A stretch of DNA of 64,000 nucleotides from Bradyrhizobium hereditatis (lineage in GTDB: Bacteria; Pseudomonadota; Alphaproteobacteria; Rhizobiales; Xanthobacteraceae), in assembly GCF_020329435.1 (NCBI RefSeq), contig NZ_JAGKJK010000002.1, positions 372,001 through 436,000 on the forward strand, written 5' to 3'. The position numbers were made by a program, and so were the translations under genes. The notes beneath the pieces are model-generated. The model had not been told where the DNA came from. It ran no database searches and worked only from the letters and a program-made list of their open reading frames with translations. Of the stretch, positions 63,728-64,000 are shown in pieces; the stretch's first letter is position 1; each line of letters starts with the position of its first letter.

Positions 63728-64000
63728 TCACATCGGCGGCGTAATTCCGTCACGGCCGACATTGACGCGGTTGGCTTCCAGCGTGCCGTCGTCTTTCTTC
63801 ACCGCGCCGAAGATGATGATCTTCGCGCCCGGCTTCAGTTCGGACTTGTCGCCGGCGACGAAGGTGACAACGGGCGTATCCGGCGGCACCACGACTTTCT
63901 TTTCGCCGTCCTTGTATTTGACCAGGATGTTCTGGCCCTCGGTACCCTTCACCGTCTGGGCAACGGTGGCGTTGGTCATGGTCGAGTTCGGCCGCGCGTC
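63728..64000 (-). CDS. Hypothetical protein, C-terminal part (5' truncated by window)
   Basis: 90 codons open to the right window edge in the minus frame, so the start lies outside. The visible part has NATVAQTVKGTEGQNILVKY, KVVVPPDTPVVTFVAGDKSE and KPGAKIIIFGAVKKDDGTLE, ending VNVGRDGITPPM. It looks like a small OB-type beta domain of an exported protein. A Met at 63979 is internal, as the frame continues with DARPNST before it. Function unknown. Confidence 0.7.
   Translation of the reverse strand, partial: DARPNSTMTNATVAQTVKGTEGQNILVKYKDGEKKVVVPPDTPVVTFVAGDKSELKPGAKIIIFGAVKKDDGTLEANRVNVGRDGITPPM

Overview
The window reads as chromosomal DNA of a Bradyrhizobium-like alphaproteobacterium (Bradyrhizobiaceae/Nitrobacteraceae). 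This is inferred from high G+C, long antisense open frames typical of such genomes, several protein families common in that group, a heme-uptake locus of rhizobial type, and many short inverted intergenic repeats of at least six families. No rRNA, tRNA, CRISPR array, transposase or phage gene was seen.

Layout. 1-9.4 kb: the end of a RecD-like helicase, a decayed caspase-family remnant, an msrA-msrB pair, small hypotheticals, a MASE1 histidine kinase with a FixJ-type regulator, and divergently an antiporter-like gene with a UspA-like gene. 9.9-15.2 kb: a small membrane protein, a TreT-like trehalose synthase and a GT4 glycosyltransferase, a DUF2336 protein and a small Cys-containing secreted protein. 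15.2-23.3 kb: a Pro-rich membrane protein next to purA, ybaK, an EamA exporter, DUF1003, a lone MlaD-type protein and an FMN alpha-hydroxyacid oxidase.

23.5-31.3 kb: a likely small-molecule catabolic island. It has a DUF1185 protein overlapping an FAH-family hydrolase, a GntR/FCD regulator, and divergently a quinone oxidoreductase, an extradiol-type VOC dioxygenase and a Bug binding protein. A second EamA exporter and a second Bug protein follow. The same 12-bp palindrome lies before the FAH gene and in the gntR-oxidoreductase gap, which suggests one regulon. 31.5-37.9 kb: a Cache chemoreceptor, then a D-2-hydroxyacid dehydrogenase with a sugar-type ABC binding protein and two permeases but no ATPase.

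37.9-46.7 kb: a complete heme-acquisition locus (tonB, exbD, exbB, hutX, an IsdG/HmuQ-like monooxygenase and the receptor hmuR on one strand; hemP, hmuT, hmuU, hmuV on the other), with a dyad in the divergent gap that could be an iron-responsive operator. 46.9-52.4 kb: a phytase/esterase-like secreted protein behind a PHO-box-like repeat, an AlkB-like dioxygenase paired with a DUF763 protein, and a MuiA-like protein. 52.5-64 kb: serA and serC with a candidate serC leader RNA, GNAT and GST genes, two outer-membrane beta-barrel proteins, an Fsr-like MFS transporter, glmM, an LldD-type dehydrogenase, and a truncated gene at the right edge.

Most genes are housekeeping or well-known accessory functions. 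The items most worth testing are the GntR-palindrome catabolic island, the alkB-DUF763 pair, the PHO-box/phytase-like gene and the heme-locus dyad. No wholly new system can be claimed from sequence alone.
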